Below, in pieces: positions 33,474 to 41,462 of a stretch of 41,462 nt of DNA. The translations under genes were made by a program, and so were the position numbers. Within the stretch, counting starts at the first letter, position 1, and each line of letters begins with the position of its first letter. The notes below the pieces were generated by a model that did not search any database, was not told the DNA's origin, and saw only the letters and a program-made list of their open reading frames with translations. Origin of the DNA: JAAZZY01 sp964612505 (GTDB taxonomy: Bacteria; Chlamydiota; Chlamydiia; Chlamydiales; JAAZZY01); contig CAZTEX010000015.1 of NCBI GenBank assembly GCA_964612505.1, positions 1-41,462 on the forward strand, given 5' to 3'.

Positions 33474-35345
33474 TTATACGCTAGCAGTCTGTTGTTTTGG
33501 TTCCATCCAGCGATTATGCAACTTAAGTAGATCAACCAATCGCTCCACAGCATCTTTGTGGTCAATATCTCTTTCAACGCATTGTTTGCCTACATAAAGA
33601 TCGATTTTTCCTGCCTTAGAACCCACGTAACCAAAGTCTGCATCGGCCATTTCACCAGGTCCATTGACAATACAACCCATAATAGCTATTTTTACCCCGG
33701 GCAAATGAGCTGTTCTCTCTTGAATTCTTTGTGTGACAGTTTGCAATTCAAAAAGAGTTCGACCACAGCTGGGGCAGGAAATAAACTCTGTTTTAGAGCT
33801 TCTAAGCCTACAGGCTTGGAGCAAATTAAATACCATTTCTCGCCGCTGTTTTGTGCTGAGCTTTTTAGCTATTAATAATACGCTATCTGCCAGTCCATCA
33901 CAGAGTAGTGATCCTAATTCCGCTCCCATATGAATGCAAATGTCGTTAATGTCATACTCAGCGTAATCACCTACTAAGATCACAGGAGTCAAGATCTTTT
34001 GTTGTTTGAGGTATTCAATCACTTCACGAGCAAAGTGAACTTTATCGCTTTCTAGTTTTAAAAAGATCAGATCTACTTTTTGAAGAGCTAATTCTTTCCA
34101 GTTTGCATCTTGCTTACTTATTTCCAAAAACGAATGGGTCGAAAGATTTAAATTTTCTTTACTGAAAATACCCGTTCCTAACTCTTTTAAAATTTGTATT
34201 TTTTCTAAAGCTGCGGGCGCTGTTATCTTTTCAGAGAGATAAAGACTATCTACAGAGTTTTGTTGTTTAACGGGTTGATAATTTTGAATTTCAAAGCCAA
34301 GATTGTCAAAAAAAGAACCTGATAAAATATCTTCTTCATCCACTGTGGCAAAAACAGAACCATCTTTATGTAGTGGCTTTTGAAAAAGAGTACTTGTACG
34401 TTTCTGATATTCTAAAGGGTTTCTGAGTTTCTCGACAAAAGGCAAGGAGGGCTTTTGCTCTTGATACTGTCTAGCTAATCTAACGAGCCTCAGGCATGGG
34501 TCTATTTCATGCCAAGGATCTTCTGTTAAAGAAACGCGAATGGTATCCCCGAGCCCATCTAAAAGTAATGATCCGATCCCTACAGCTGATTTAATTCGAC
34601 CATCGACTCCATTACCTGCTTCAGTGACCCCAAGGTGCAACGGATAATCCCAGCCAAGCTCTATCATCCGCATCACGAGCAAGCGATAAGCTCCGATCAT
34701 TACATGAGTATTAGAGGCCTTCATAGAATAAATAATGTCATGATAGTCTAGCTTGCGACAAACCCGAGTAAACTCAAAGGCCGCTTCCACCATTCCTAAA
34801 GGAGAATCTCCATAGCGGTTCATAATCCGATCAGATAAAGAGCCATGATTGGTACCGATTCGCATTGCAATCTTAAGCTTCTTGCACTTTTCGACAAGTG
34901 GAGAAAACTTTTCTTCTAAGCGCTCTAGCTCTTCCTGGTAGGTTGCATCAGTATATTCCAACACTTGAAAAGAGGCTCGTTTATCGACATAATTACCTGG
35001 ATTAATGCGCACTTTGTCAACAAAGTCTGCCACAGTCATCGCCGCTTTTGGAAAAAAGTGAATATCAGCAACTAGCGGAATCGTATAGCCTTTTTGCACT
35101 AAAATAGATTTGATTTCCTCGCAGCTATAGGCCTCTTTCATCCCCTGAACGGTGACTCTAGCGATCTCACAACCCACATCAGCTAGCTTCATAATCTCTT
35201 GGGCTGTCTTTAAAGCATCTCGGGTATCTGTTGTCGTCATCGATTGAATTCGAATAGGGTTATTCCCTCCGACCCCGACAGGTCCCACCTTCACTTCCCG
35301 GCTTTTGAAACGCTCTGTTTTAAATGTAAAAGGGCAGTATTTCAT
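33474..35345 (-). CDS. ispG: 4-hydroxy-3-methylbut-2-en-1-yl diphosphate synthase, long form
   Basis: IspG is the 4Fe-4S enzyme that converts the IspF product to HMBPP in the MEP pathway. At 623 residues it is the long form known from chlamydiae and plants, in contrast with about 370 in E. coli. The N-terminal TIM barrel starts with the VGGNNPIRIQSMTTTDTRD region. A middle insert (about 300-490) separates it from the C-terminal iron-sulfur domain. The cluster ligands are visible: C524, C527 (CPSCGR), C558 (MGCIVNGPGE) and E565. It probably needs a flavodoxin or ferredoxin as electron donor. It is a single gene, convergent with murA. Confidence 0.95.
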   Translation of the reverse strand: MKYCPFTFKTERFKSREVKVGPVGVGGNNPIRIQSMTTTDTRDALKTAQEIMKLADVGCEIARVTVQGMKEAYSCEEIKSILVQKGYTIPLVADIHFFPKAAMTVADFVDKVRINPGNYVDKRASFQVLEYTDATYQEELERLEEKFSPLVEKCKKLKIAMRIGTNHGSLSDRIMNRYGDSPLGMVEAAFEFTRVCRKLDYHDIIYSMKASNTHVMIGAYRLLVMRMIELGWDYPLHLGVTEAGNGVDGRIKSAVGIGSLLLDGLGDTIRVSLTEDPWHEIDPCLRLVRLARQYQEQKPSLPFVEKLRNPLEYQKRTSTLFQKPLHKDGSVFATVDEEDILSGSFFDNLGFEIQNYQPVKQQNSVDSLYLSEKITAPAALEKIQILKELGTGIFSKENLNLSTHSFLEISKQDANWKELALQKVDLIFLKLESDKVHFAREVIEYLKQQKILTPVILVGDYAEYDINDICIHMGAELGSLLCDGLADSVLLIAKKLSTKQRREMVFNLLQACRLRSSKTEFISCPSCGRTLFELQTVTQRIQERTAHLPGVKIAIMGCIVNGPGEMADADFGYVGSKAGKIDLYVGKQCVERDIDHKDAVERLVDLLKLHNRWMEPKQQTASV

Positions 35346-35435
35346 AGATTATTTAAGGAGTTATTTTAAAACTCATATTATATTAGAAAATTTAGAAATT
35401 TGCAACAAGCGATTGCCAAGCCCTATGAATGTAAA

Positions 35436-35469
35436 AAAACCTTTTGAAGCCATCGCCTCAAAAGGTTTT
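35436..35469 (-). terminator. Terminator after the 290-residue membrane protein gene
   Basis: A perfect 12-bp stem (35436-35447 with 35458-35469) closes a 10-base loop. On the minus strand it is followed by T7 (complement of 35433-35439), the classic intrinsic form, 29 bases after the stop at 35498. It also insulates ispG, which starts about 90 bases further on. Confidence 0.85.
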
Positions 35470-35497
35470 GAACATCTTTTTTGATTAAAATATAAAA

Positions 35498-36370
35498 TTA
35501 AGCCGATAATTTCTCTGCTTGTCTCATTTGACGAGCTTGGCCATTTGTGTGACCCAAAATGGCAAAAGGAGTAGCAAGTGCAACACCACTTTCCATAAAG
35601 ACACCAAACAATGGATCTTTTATTCCTTGGGACCAAAGCACTGCCCCAGCAAATATCGCAGTGAGTGCGCCGGCTAGAGATATTAAAGGTGCGCTCGCGA
35701 TTGGATTTTGGACTGTATATGTGCGTATAAGCTCTTCTGGCGTACTATTTTTTTTAGCCCAATCCATTGCTGCATCATGGCCTGCATGATTGAGGGCTAG
35801 CTTGCATCCCGCAGCTAAAGGAATACTAACTAAGGAAATGGGGTATAATATCACTGGAATAGCGAAATCTAAAGCAGGCGCATTAGACTCATTAAAACAT
35901 TTAGCACTTCCTGCTTCGAGAAGGGCAACGTCTGGGTCATTTGAAATAACGTAAATACTATTACTAAAGACATCATAGTGGTCATAACTAAGAATTTTAG
36001 TCAAACCCAGTACATTTACTATAACCGCAGGGACTCCAAATACAAGTTTAGCCAAAAGGCTCGTTTTAGGGTTTGTAAAAACGCGACTCGCATACCATCC
36101 TGGAGAATAATCATTGACCTGCACAGCGACATTTTGAAGACCATAATCCTCTAAACATTGAGTCACTTTATCCACGACGGCTGGAGAGACATTCCCTGAA
36201 CCATAAGCTGAATTCCAATAAATAAGCTTTGCAGGAATTAAGGCTATATTTCTTACTGCATTAAATAAAAAATAATCTGAACCTTCTTTCACTTCAACTT
36301 TTGCATTCGAGCTCTGCCAAGTGCCGGATCCTTTTGCTAAAACTGTATTGCTTGCTTGAGCTATTGCCAT
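35498..36370 (-). CDS. Membrane protein resembling a zinc metallopeptidase without its zinc ligands
   Basis: A 290-residue protein with three to four hydrophobic segments (about 104-122, 168-190, 225-247 and possibly 258-273). The stretch around SNSIYVISNDPDVALLEAGSAK (136-157) resembles a family I recall in which the same place reads like a HExxH zinc-peptidase helix after a description of a surface strand. Here the helix reads LEAGS (151-155), so both His positions are lost. A later DWAKKNSTPEELIRTY segment (203-218) also fits the conserved helical region after the active site. If the relation holds, this is a pseudo-peptidase; otherwise it is an unassigned membrane protein. AAGGGG precedes ATG 36370. 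A strong terminator follows. Confidence 0.6.
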   Translation of the reverse strand: MAIAQASNTVLAKGSGTWQSSNAKVEVKEGSDYFLFNAVRNIALIPAKLIYWNSAYGSGNVSPAVVDKVTQCLEDYGLQNVAVQVNDYSPGWYASRVFTNPKTSLLAKLVFGVPAVIVNVLGLTKILSYDHYDVFSNSIYVISNDPDVALLEAGSAKCFNESNAPALDFAIPVILYPISLVSIPLAAGCKLALNHAGHDAAMDWAKKNSTPEELIRTYTVQNPIASAPLISLAGALTAIFAGAVLWSQGIKDPLFGVFMESGVALATPFAILGHTNGQARQMRQAEKLSA

Positions 36371-36553
36371 GAACTTCCCCTTATTTTTGCGCTTAAATAA
36401 TCTTCTTTAAAGATTTTTTGATTCATTGAATAAGCAATTGTAATTGATAGGTTTAATTTTAAACAACTCTGATTAAGATTTCATAAAGAGCCCTTTTATA
36501 AGAGGGTCACAGGGTGTTTGATAATGAGCTTTCACACTTAAGTATTATTAAAA

Positions 36554-36569
36554 TAAAGTGTTTACACTT
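36554..36569 (-). terminator. Possible weak terminator at the end of the tol operon
   Basis: AAGTGT-TT-ACACTT (36556-36569) can be read as a short stem that includes the stop codon of the 74-residue gene, followed on the minus strand by an AT-rich TTTATTTTAAT stretch. The stem is short, so this is tentative. Confidence 0.25.
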
Positions 36570-36786
36570 CTTTATTGATCAATTGACATTGAGGACAGGT
36601 CGTAACGACCTGATCGATCTCATCGATATAGGCATGTTGGCAATATTCACATAAATAGAGCTTAGAACTTTCTAGTTTCTTTAAATCTCTCTTTTTCCAA
36701 TAAAGATGCCAACCAATGATGAAAAGACTCCCCAAGGTCAAAAAAAGATAGAGCATACAGGCAAAGGAAAAGCTTACTTCAATCAT
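36562..36786 (-). CDS. Small membrane protein with a zinc-ribbon tail
   Basis: A 74-residue protein with one N-terminal membrane helix (about 8-29), a short basic linker (KKRDLKK) and a C-terminal cytoplasmic zinc ribbon formed by C46-x2-C49 and C64-x2-C67. The orientation follows from the positive-inside rule. I know no named family. The start overlaps the 3' end of the TonB/TolA-like gene by 8 bases, so it is the last gene of the TPR-tolQ-tolR-tolA-like operon and is probably translated by coupling. Such ribbons usually bind proteins or nucleic acid rather than catalyse. A role with the Tol complex is inferred only from position. Confidence 0.75.
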   Translation of the reverse strand: MIEVSFSFACMLYLFLTLGSLFIIGWHLYWKKRDLKKLESSKLYLCEYCQHAYIDEIDQVVTTCPQCQLINKEV

Positions 36787-37528
36787 ATAAATCCCTTTTG
36801 CTGGCTTCCATAAAAACCTGGATCTCTCCTTTAGTCGAAAACCTTCCTTTTTCAGCTTTCAACTTAAGCCCTTCTAAGATTTTTAAGGCATAGCGATCAT
36901 ATTTTAAGTAGCCAGAGGAAGTAACAAGTTCAGAGAGAAATAATTTACCTGTTCGATCTTCAAATTCGACATTAAATTGGCAAAAAAGAGTCTCTGTATC
37001 CTCTATAGCGATCTTCTTGGCTTTGAATTTGGGAATACTTAGGCGACTGGCTAAATTGGGTGAAGCTATTACGCGGACAGCTTCCGCTATTTTAAAGGCC
37101 TCTAAAGGGGGCATTAAGACTTGTGATTCTAGGGATTTTACCGAGGTAACATTCAATTGATAGTGAGGAGAAAAAATAGGCTCCTCCAAAAGAGCTAATG
37201 GAGTTTTATTATTGAAAATTTCGGTTTGCTCAAAAAAAACCGTTTTTTGTGGGCGGGTTAATTGACTTTGCAAAAAGCCAAACCCATCAATCGAGGCTGG
37301 CCTTAGAGCAGTGGGGGTGATTTTTATTTCTGCAAAAACTCCAGAGGGTTTTAAGATCAGCTCAGACCTTGGCTGCGTTGATTTAATATGAATTGCTAAA
37401 TAAAAAAGAAAATGAGCCAATAAAGAAATACCCAGCGCCAATAAAAGTTCGCGAGTCCAAAAGTTGTTCCTCTTATCGAACTTTAAAGTGATTTGTTTTT
37501 CAGACAACGAATAAATAAGTTTTAACAT
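36779..37528 (-). CDS. TonB/TolA-like energy-transducing protein
   Basis: A 249-residue protein with a short cytoplasmic N-terminus, one membrane helix (about 29-49 from ATG 37528), and an extended periplasmic part that ends in a small domain with a TonB/TolA-like pattern (YDRYALKILEGLK near 215-227). It lacks the Pro-rich linker of TonB and the long Ala/Lys helix of TolA. Position directly after tolQ-tolR suggests that it is the third subunit of the energised complex, as with the unnamed gene after exbD in Chlamydia. The start ATG lies 1 base after the tolR stop (TAGTATG); an in-frame GTG at 37576 within tolR is less likely. Confidence 0.65.
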   Translation of the reverse strand: MLKLIYSLSEKQITLKFDKRNNFWTRELLLALGISLLAHFLFYLAIHIKSTQPRSELILKPSGVFAEIKITPTALRPASIDGFGFLQSQLTRPQKTVFFEQTEIFNNKTPLALLEEPIFSPHYQLNVTSVKSLESQVLMPPLEAFKIAEAVRVIASPNLASRLSIPKFKAKKIAIEDTETLFCQFNVEFEDRTGKLFLSELVTSSGYLKYDRYALKILEGLKLKAEKGRFSTKGEIQVFMEASKRDLYD

Positions 37529-37529
37529 A

Positions 37530-37961
37530 CTAAAGATCTTCAGGCGTTTGATAAACGAGCCGAATCGGTTGACCACACTCTTGGGCTAATGAAAAGAGCT
37601 TTAAAAAGGGTCCATACTCTACCTTGCGATCAATGCTTAACACCATGTTGACTTGAGTCGTTGGATGCTCTGATTGCATCCGTACAATTTCCTCTTCCAC
37701 CTCTTCTTTAAAATTTGAAAAATCAATGATCTGCTTTTTGCTGCCTAAGTAAAGAACGTTTTGAGCATCCATGACAACAAGAAGTCTGGAAGTGAGCGGC
37801 GTTGACGGCTTCTGCAGGGTGGGATTTTCGATATTGAGTGATTTTAAAGGAAAAATATCTGAGCTAATAATAAAAAAAATCAACAGTAAGAAAATAACAT
37901 CAACTAGAGGAGTTAAATCAATTAAAGAAAAAGAAGTTTTGAGAGTTGTTTTAAAGCGCAT
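37530..37961 (-). CDS. ExbD/TolR biopolymer transport protein
   Basis: The 143-residue TolR/ExbD subunit of a proton-driven motor in the inner membrane. The single membrane helix carries the diagnostic LIDLTPLVDVIFLLLIFF sequence (about 13-30), whose central Asp is the proton-carrying residue in ExbD/TolR. The periplasmic domain follows with a Pro-rich linker. The start overlaps the tolQ 3' end by 11 bases and the stop is 1 base before the next start. Gene order tolQ-tolR-tolA-like favours a Tol rather than a siderophore system. Confidence 0.9.
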   Translation of the reverse strand: MRFKTTLKTSFSLIDLTPLVDVIFLLLIFFIISSDIFPLKSLNIENPTLQKPSTPLTSRLLVVMDAQNVLYLGSKKQIIDFSNFKEEVEEEIVRMQSEHPTTQVNMVLSIDRKVEYGPFLKLFSLAQECGQPIRLVYQTPEDL

Positions 37962-38598
37962 AGCCGTTTTTATTGAGGACTAAAAGGTCAACAATTTCTG
38001 AAGAGGTTGTCTGCATCTCTAAAACAAGGCTTTCAATGCGACTAACCAGGTAATTATATCCGACAACAGTGGGTATTGCCACAACAAGACCGGCGGCCGT
38101 TGTCATCAATGCATATTCCATCGCTTCGCCAATACGCGTAGTAGATACATCCATCAGACCTGTTTGGCGCATTTCAGCAAAAGCTTGAATAAAGCCCAAC
38201 ACAGTCCCTAAAAGACCAATTAGAGGGGTGATATGTGCAATAATCGATAAAACTTTTGCATTTTTTTCGAGTCTGGAAATTTCTGTCAGCCCTGTCACTT
38301 CCATGGCCCCTTCTATTTGATCTTGAGTGCGATCATGACGAAGAAGTCCCGATTTGACAATGCGCGCAATAGTGCCATTGCAATCTTCACAAACTCTAAT
38401 TGCTTCAATGATATTGCCATCTTTGATAAAGCGCCTTAAACCAACAACAAATTTATTTGTATCTATCTCAGCTTTATGAAGATAAAAACATCTTTCAACA
38501 AAGATGCTGACGCTAACAATCGAGCATCCACCAATGATATATAGAATCAGATTTCCCTGAGAAAGATTTCTTATGATTTGAATAAAAGAAAAGTCCAT
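37951..38598 (-). CDS. tolQ: TolQ/ExbB proton channel protein
   Basis: A 215-residue member of the MotA/TolQ/ExbB family with three membrane helices (about 14-34, 115-137 and 157-180). The motifs ITPLIGLLGTVLGFIQAF and GEAMEYALMTTAAGLVVAIP are those lining the proton path. Together with TolR it powers the Tol-type complex that keeps the outer membrane attached during division. It starts 2 bases after the TPR gene stop, so the two are probably cotranscribed. In C. trachomatis the equivalent pair is named exbB-exbD, from memory. Confidence 0.9.
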   Translation of the reverse strand: MDFSFIQIIRNLSQGNLILYIIGGCSIVSVSIFVERCFYLHKAEIDTNKFVVGLRRFIKDGNIIEAIRVCEDCNGTIARIVKSGLLRHDRTQDQIEGAMEVTGLTEISRLEKNAKVLSIIAHITPLIGLLGTVLGFIQAFAEMRQTGLMDVSTTRIGEAMEYALMTTAAGLVVAIPTVVGYNYLVSRIESLVLEMQTTSSEIVDLLVLNKNGYAL

Positions 38599-38600
38599 AA

Positions 38601-41462
38601 TTAATTAAACCCATATTCTTTGATCAATTTTTCTTGTGCCACTTTTGCCCACTCTCCCCCTTTTTTAGCCGCTGCTTCCAGTTGCTTTTGAGCTAAATCC
38701 CTTCTTCCTTGCAGTTCATAAACTTCTGATCGCAAAACCATTGCTTTGACTCGCAAGTTAGAAATGACACCCTCATTAATGACCTTTGAAAGTGTGAGCA
38801 TGGCCATATCTAGTTGATTGAGGTAACGATAACACAAACTTTGCTGAATGCCTAGATCAATTTTATGATCTGCATTGAGGGCAAGCGAGCTTAGTGATTG
38901 TTCAGCATGGTTAAAATATTCAAGTGCCTCTTGAAATTCTCCTTTGGCCATGGCAATCATTGCAAGCTCATACCAAGCTCTCGATAAATAGTGCCCCTCT
39001 TCTATTTTTAACTCTCGAAAATGCTCGATCATTTGACCTAACGCTTCTTCTGCCTGGTCTATATTCCCATCTTTTGCATACGTTAAAGCTCTACCAAATT
39101 CGGCTTCTTCAAAGACTTTGGCATAAGGTTCATTTTTTAAAATCACGCAGACGTAAGGATGGTTTTGACTTTTAAAATCTTCAAAGATCAGCTCAAAATT
39201 TTCCAAGGCTTTTTCAAAACAGACATGTCGTTTTGCCCCGTTACACTCGTCTGCTTTCTCTAAATAACACTGAGCTTGCGCGAGAATAGATCGATAATAA
39301 ATGGATGCAAAATAATGCAAATTACTTTCCGAAATGGCTTTTCTTTGAGTACACTGCTCAAAAGAGTCTCTCACAAGAGAAAATAAACGAATCGCTTCAG
39401 AAAGATTTTTTTGTTTTAAAACTCTGCCATCTTCACTTTCATGAACTTGCTTTTGGTAAACTCCTTGCAAATAATAACTTGCAACAACATAAGGCGAATT
39501 TGGAAAGTTTTTTTCCAGCTGCTTGAGATGTTCAATAGCTTCATGGTTGCCCTCTAGATATTCTGCAAATGAATAGGTCAGAAAATAAGCTTCTGCTGCA
39601 AGCGGGCTGCTACTTCCCCCCTCATAGACTTTTTGGCGGTATTCTTTAGATAAGGCTGGATCTTGCCCTGCTAAATCATTGCTCTCTGCTAGCCAAAAAT
39701 AAATTTCTTGAATGTGGCTGGCTTTGGGATACGTTGCTATCAGATGACTAAACACTTTCTCAGCTTCTGTGTAATCCTTTGCTTGAAAGTAGAGCCTTCC
39801 TTTTAAGTAATCCATTTTTGCCAAAGTCTGTTCAGAAAGAGAGATTTTTTCTCCTTCTTTGAGAACCGATAACCCTTTTGAAAGATAGAGTTTCTGATTA
39901 AAATTCATTAATTTTAAAGATAACTCGGCTTGATAACAAATAAGCTCCGCTTGATTTTGAAGATAAGAGCTGATAGGCCCTGATAAATAGCTCTCTAAAA
40001 AGGAGAGTCCTTCTAACAGATAAGTTTCATCAAAAAAATATAAGTAACACTCTGCAATGTTTTTGACGGCGAGCTGAGCCTGTTGGGAGTAAGAGGTCGT
40101 CAAAAGAGGAACGCTCTCTTTAAAAAAAGTAATCGCATCTAAAAGATTGGATTCCTCAGAGTTTCCTTGATAAAGTTGCATACAATAGATCGCCCGATAA
40201 TACCAAGCTTTCCCATAGTTTTGGGCTGACTTATAGTAATCCCCTGTCAAAGCTTGATAAATTTGACCCCGGGTTTCCATATCCTGAGTCATATCAGCTA
40301 AGATAAATCCCGCCTCTAATTTAGATTCCAGACTTTGAAACTTATAACTTTTTAAAAGAGCGTGAATCTTACTTATCGATTGCTCATCTTTTAAATAATA
40401 CTGTTGCATCAGATAAGTACGTGCTAAAGCTAGGTGAGGGCGATCGACCGATTGTAATTGAGCGAGTTTATAAAAACAGCCCTCTGCTTTTTTCAAAAAG
40501 TCCTCTTTAGAATGGATTTGAGATAGATGATCTTCTGCTAATTTCAAATAACAAAAGCCTTGTCCATAGAGCGCATCGACATACCACTCTTCTTGCTCTG
40601 GGCTAACTTGCAAAGCTTCGTTAAATCCAGCCACTGCCATTTCATATTGTTTGCGATGATAAAGAGCTTCGGCCCTTAAATAGGCCCACTCATACCTTTT
40701 TGGATCCTCTTTATCAAAGCGAAAATGATCGGGATGCAAAACTTCTTCAACTTGTAAATAATCTTTCTCTGCTAGCAAAATCTTGGCTAGATGAAAGCGC
40801 GACAAGATTATATTCCTTTCATCTTTAGACGTTTGTATAATACCCTGGAACAACTTCTTAGCTTTTTGAATTTCATTTTGTTGAAAGTAAATGCAGGCCA
40901 TCTGATAGCGCACAGCCTCTTGATTTTTAGGAGAAAACTTAAAAGTAAAAAACTCTTGGCAAAGGTTGAGCGCTTCATCATATTGCTTGAGTTCCTGAGC
41001 ACAGGCAATCAATTGTAAAAAGCTTTCTGGATCAAAGTAAACAGGAAATAGACGCTTTGTTTCGCTGAGCATTTCCTTACTTTTGGCATAGTTCTTCAGC
41101 TTAAATTCGCTGAAAGCCAAGCGAAGTCGAAGTTGAAAGACGAGTTTCGAGTCTTTTTCTTGCTCATAGATATTTTCTGCAATGGCCTCTAAGATTTCTT
41201 GATATAAAGGGATTGTTTCAGAATATAGCCCCCCTTCATAACAGCGCTCAGCCTGGGTGAACAAATTTTCATAATATCCCCCTGCCTGAGCTTTGACTTT
41301 CAAGTAAAATTTCTGATCGCTAAGCTCCCATTCTTTGAGCGGCAAGTTTTTTTTCAGCTCATTTAAAAGCTTCATGGCCATTTGATCTTTTCCTTGTCCA
41401 AAGCGCACATGAGCCAGCAAAACCTGGCGATGATATTTAAGTGGAGCTGTCATGTGCTCTTC
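38601..41462 (-). CDS. Very long TPR-repeat protein (runs off right edge)
   Basis: The minus-strand frame is open to the last base, so the protein is longer than the 953 residues seen. An ATG at 41453 exists, but the sequence there is already in the middle of TPR helices and has no signal peptide, so the true start is probably outside the window. The whole product is made of tandem TPR-like helix pairs with typical A-x3-Y/F and G/A positions (for example YYEEGLYSETIPLYQEILE-like units). No enzymatic domain is seen. Transcription into tolQ with 2 bases between genes suggests a periplasmic scaffold of the Tol complex, comparable in idea with CpoB; this is inference. Confidence 0.8.
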   Translation of the reverse strand, partial: EEHMTAPLKYHRQVLLAHVRFGQGKDQMAMKLLNELKKNLPLKEWELSDQKFYLKVKAQAGGYYENLFTQAERCYEGGLYSETIPLYQEILEAIAENIYEQEKDSKLVFQLRLRLAFSEFKLKNYAKSKEMLSETKRLFPVYFDPESFLQLIACAQELKQYDEALNLCQEFFTFKFSPKNQEAVRYQMACIYFQQNEIQKAKKLFQGIIQTSKDERNIILSRFHLAKILLAEKDYLQVEEVLHPDHFRFDKEDPKRYEWAYLRAEALYHRKQYEMAVAGFNEALQVSPEQEEWYVDALYGQGFCYLKLAEDHLSQIHSKEDFLKKAEGCFYKLAQLQSVDRPHLALARTYLMQQYYLKDEQSISKIHALLKSYKFQSLESKLEAGFILADMTQDMETRGQIYQALTGDYYKSAQNYGKAWYYRAIYCMQLYQGNSEESNLLDAITFFKESVPLLTTSYSQQAQLAVKNIAECYLYFFDETYLLEGLSFLESYLSGPISSYLQNQAELICYQAELSLKLMNFNQKLYLSKGLSVLKEGEKISLSEQTLAKMDYLKGRLYFQAKDYTEAEKVFSHLIATYPKASHIQEIYFWLAESNDLAGQDPALSKEYRQKVYEGGSSSPLAAEAYFLTYSFAEYLEGNHEAIEHLKQLEKNFPNSPYVVASYYLQGVYQKQVHESEDGRVLKQKNLSEAIRLFSLVRDSFEQCTQRKAISESNLHYFASIYYRSILAQAQCYLEKADECNGAKRHVCFEKALENFELIFEDFKSQNHPYVCVILKNEPYAKVFEEAEFGRALTYAKDGNIDQAEEALGQMIEHFRELKIEEGHYLSRAWYELAMIAMAKGEFQEALEYFNHAEQSLSSLALNADHKIDLGIQQSLCYRYLNQLDMAMLTLSKVINEGVISNLRVKAMVLRSEVYELQGRRDLAQKQLEAAAKKGGEWAKVAQEKLIKEYGFN

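Noticed and set aside
38601..41453. ATG 41453 as the real start of the TPR protein.
   Set aside because: The frame remains open to the window edge, there is no signal peptide, and the sequence begins inside the repeat region.

Overview
The window is chromosomal DNA of a member of the Chlamydiales, most likely an environmental (Parachlamydia-like) lineage rather than Chlamydia itself. Several independent signs agree: a gene for Euo, the chlamydia-specific double-HTH regulator; a single-chain SecD-SecF fusion; the long, insert-bearing type of IspG; a MurA with Asp at the position of the usual catalytic Cys; and gene groups also seen in Chlamydia trachomatis as I remember it (trxB-acpS; fabH-fabD-fabG-acpP; secDF/recJ/euo/gltX/tsp; ispF and a cysJ-like gene; tolQ-tolR). 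The DNA is AT-rich and tightly packed. I see no insertion sequence, prophage, CRISPR array, tRNA or rRNA. Genus-level placement is inference.

Layout. 1-1416: 5' part of lgt, rlmH, and a small membrane protein. 1696-4903: a PIN-TRAM membrane protein facing the trxB / degenerate CPBP / acpS operon. 5166-8284: a two-gene unit with an NTT-like transporter fused to a helical-repeat domain, and a cyclic-nucleotide-binding-like protein. 8400-11402: fatty-acid operon fabH-fabD-fabG-acpP with promoter and terminator. 11554-13281: a large lineage-specific protein. 13513-21919: secDF, recJ, a zinc-type cation exporter and a PfkB kinase. 21916-22913: euo and a long AT-rich divergent control region. 22914-28763: a tail-specific protease, an MltA-like transglycosylase, gltX and a CysJ-like diflavin reductase fragment. 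28764-30675: three tandem paralogous small genes, each with its own promoter, separated by decaying copies of the 3' end of the neighbouring SDR gene. 30676-35345: SDR, ispF, murA, ispG. 35498-36370: a membrane protein that looks like a metallopeptidase without its zinc ligands. 36562-41462: a Tol/Exb-type operon led by a very long TPR protein that runs off the right edge.

Working together: lgt, secDF, mltA, murA, tsp and the Tol genes serve the cell envelope; the fab genes, acpS and acpP form the type II fatty-acid module; ispF and ispG are both MEP-pathway enzymes; recJ, gltX, rlmH and trxB are housekeeping.

The most interesting part is the tandem array at 28.8-30.8 kb, where the duplication history can be read directly from truncated SDR tails. 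Next come three proteins that look like former or altered enzymes (CPBP, metallopeptidase-like, MltA with Asp to Glu) and the transporter/nucleotide-sensor pair at 5.2-8.3 kb. No alignment or database search was run; family calls rest on motifs read from the translations, and comparisons with other species are from memory.
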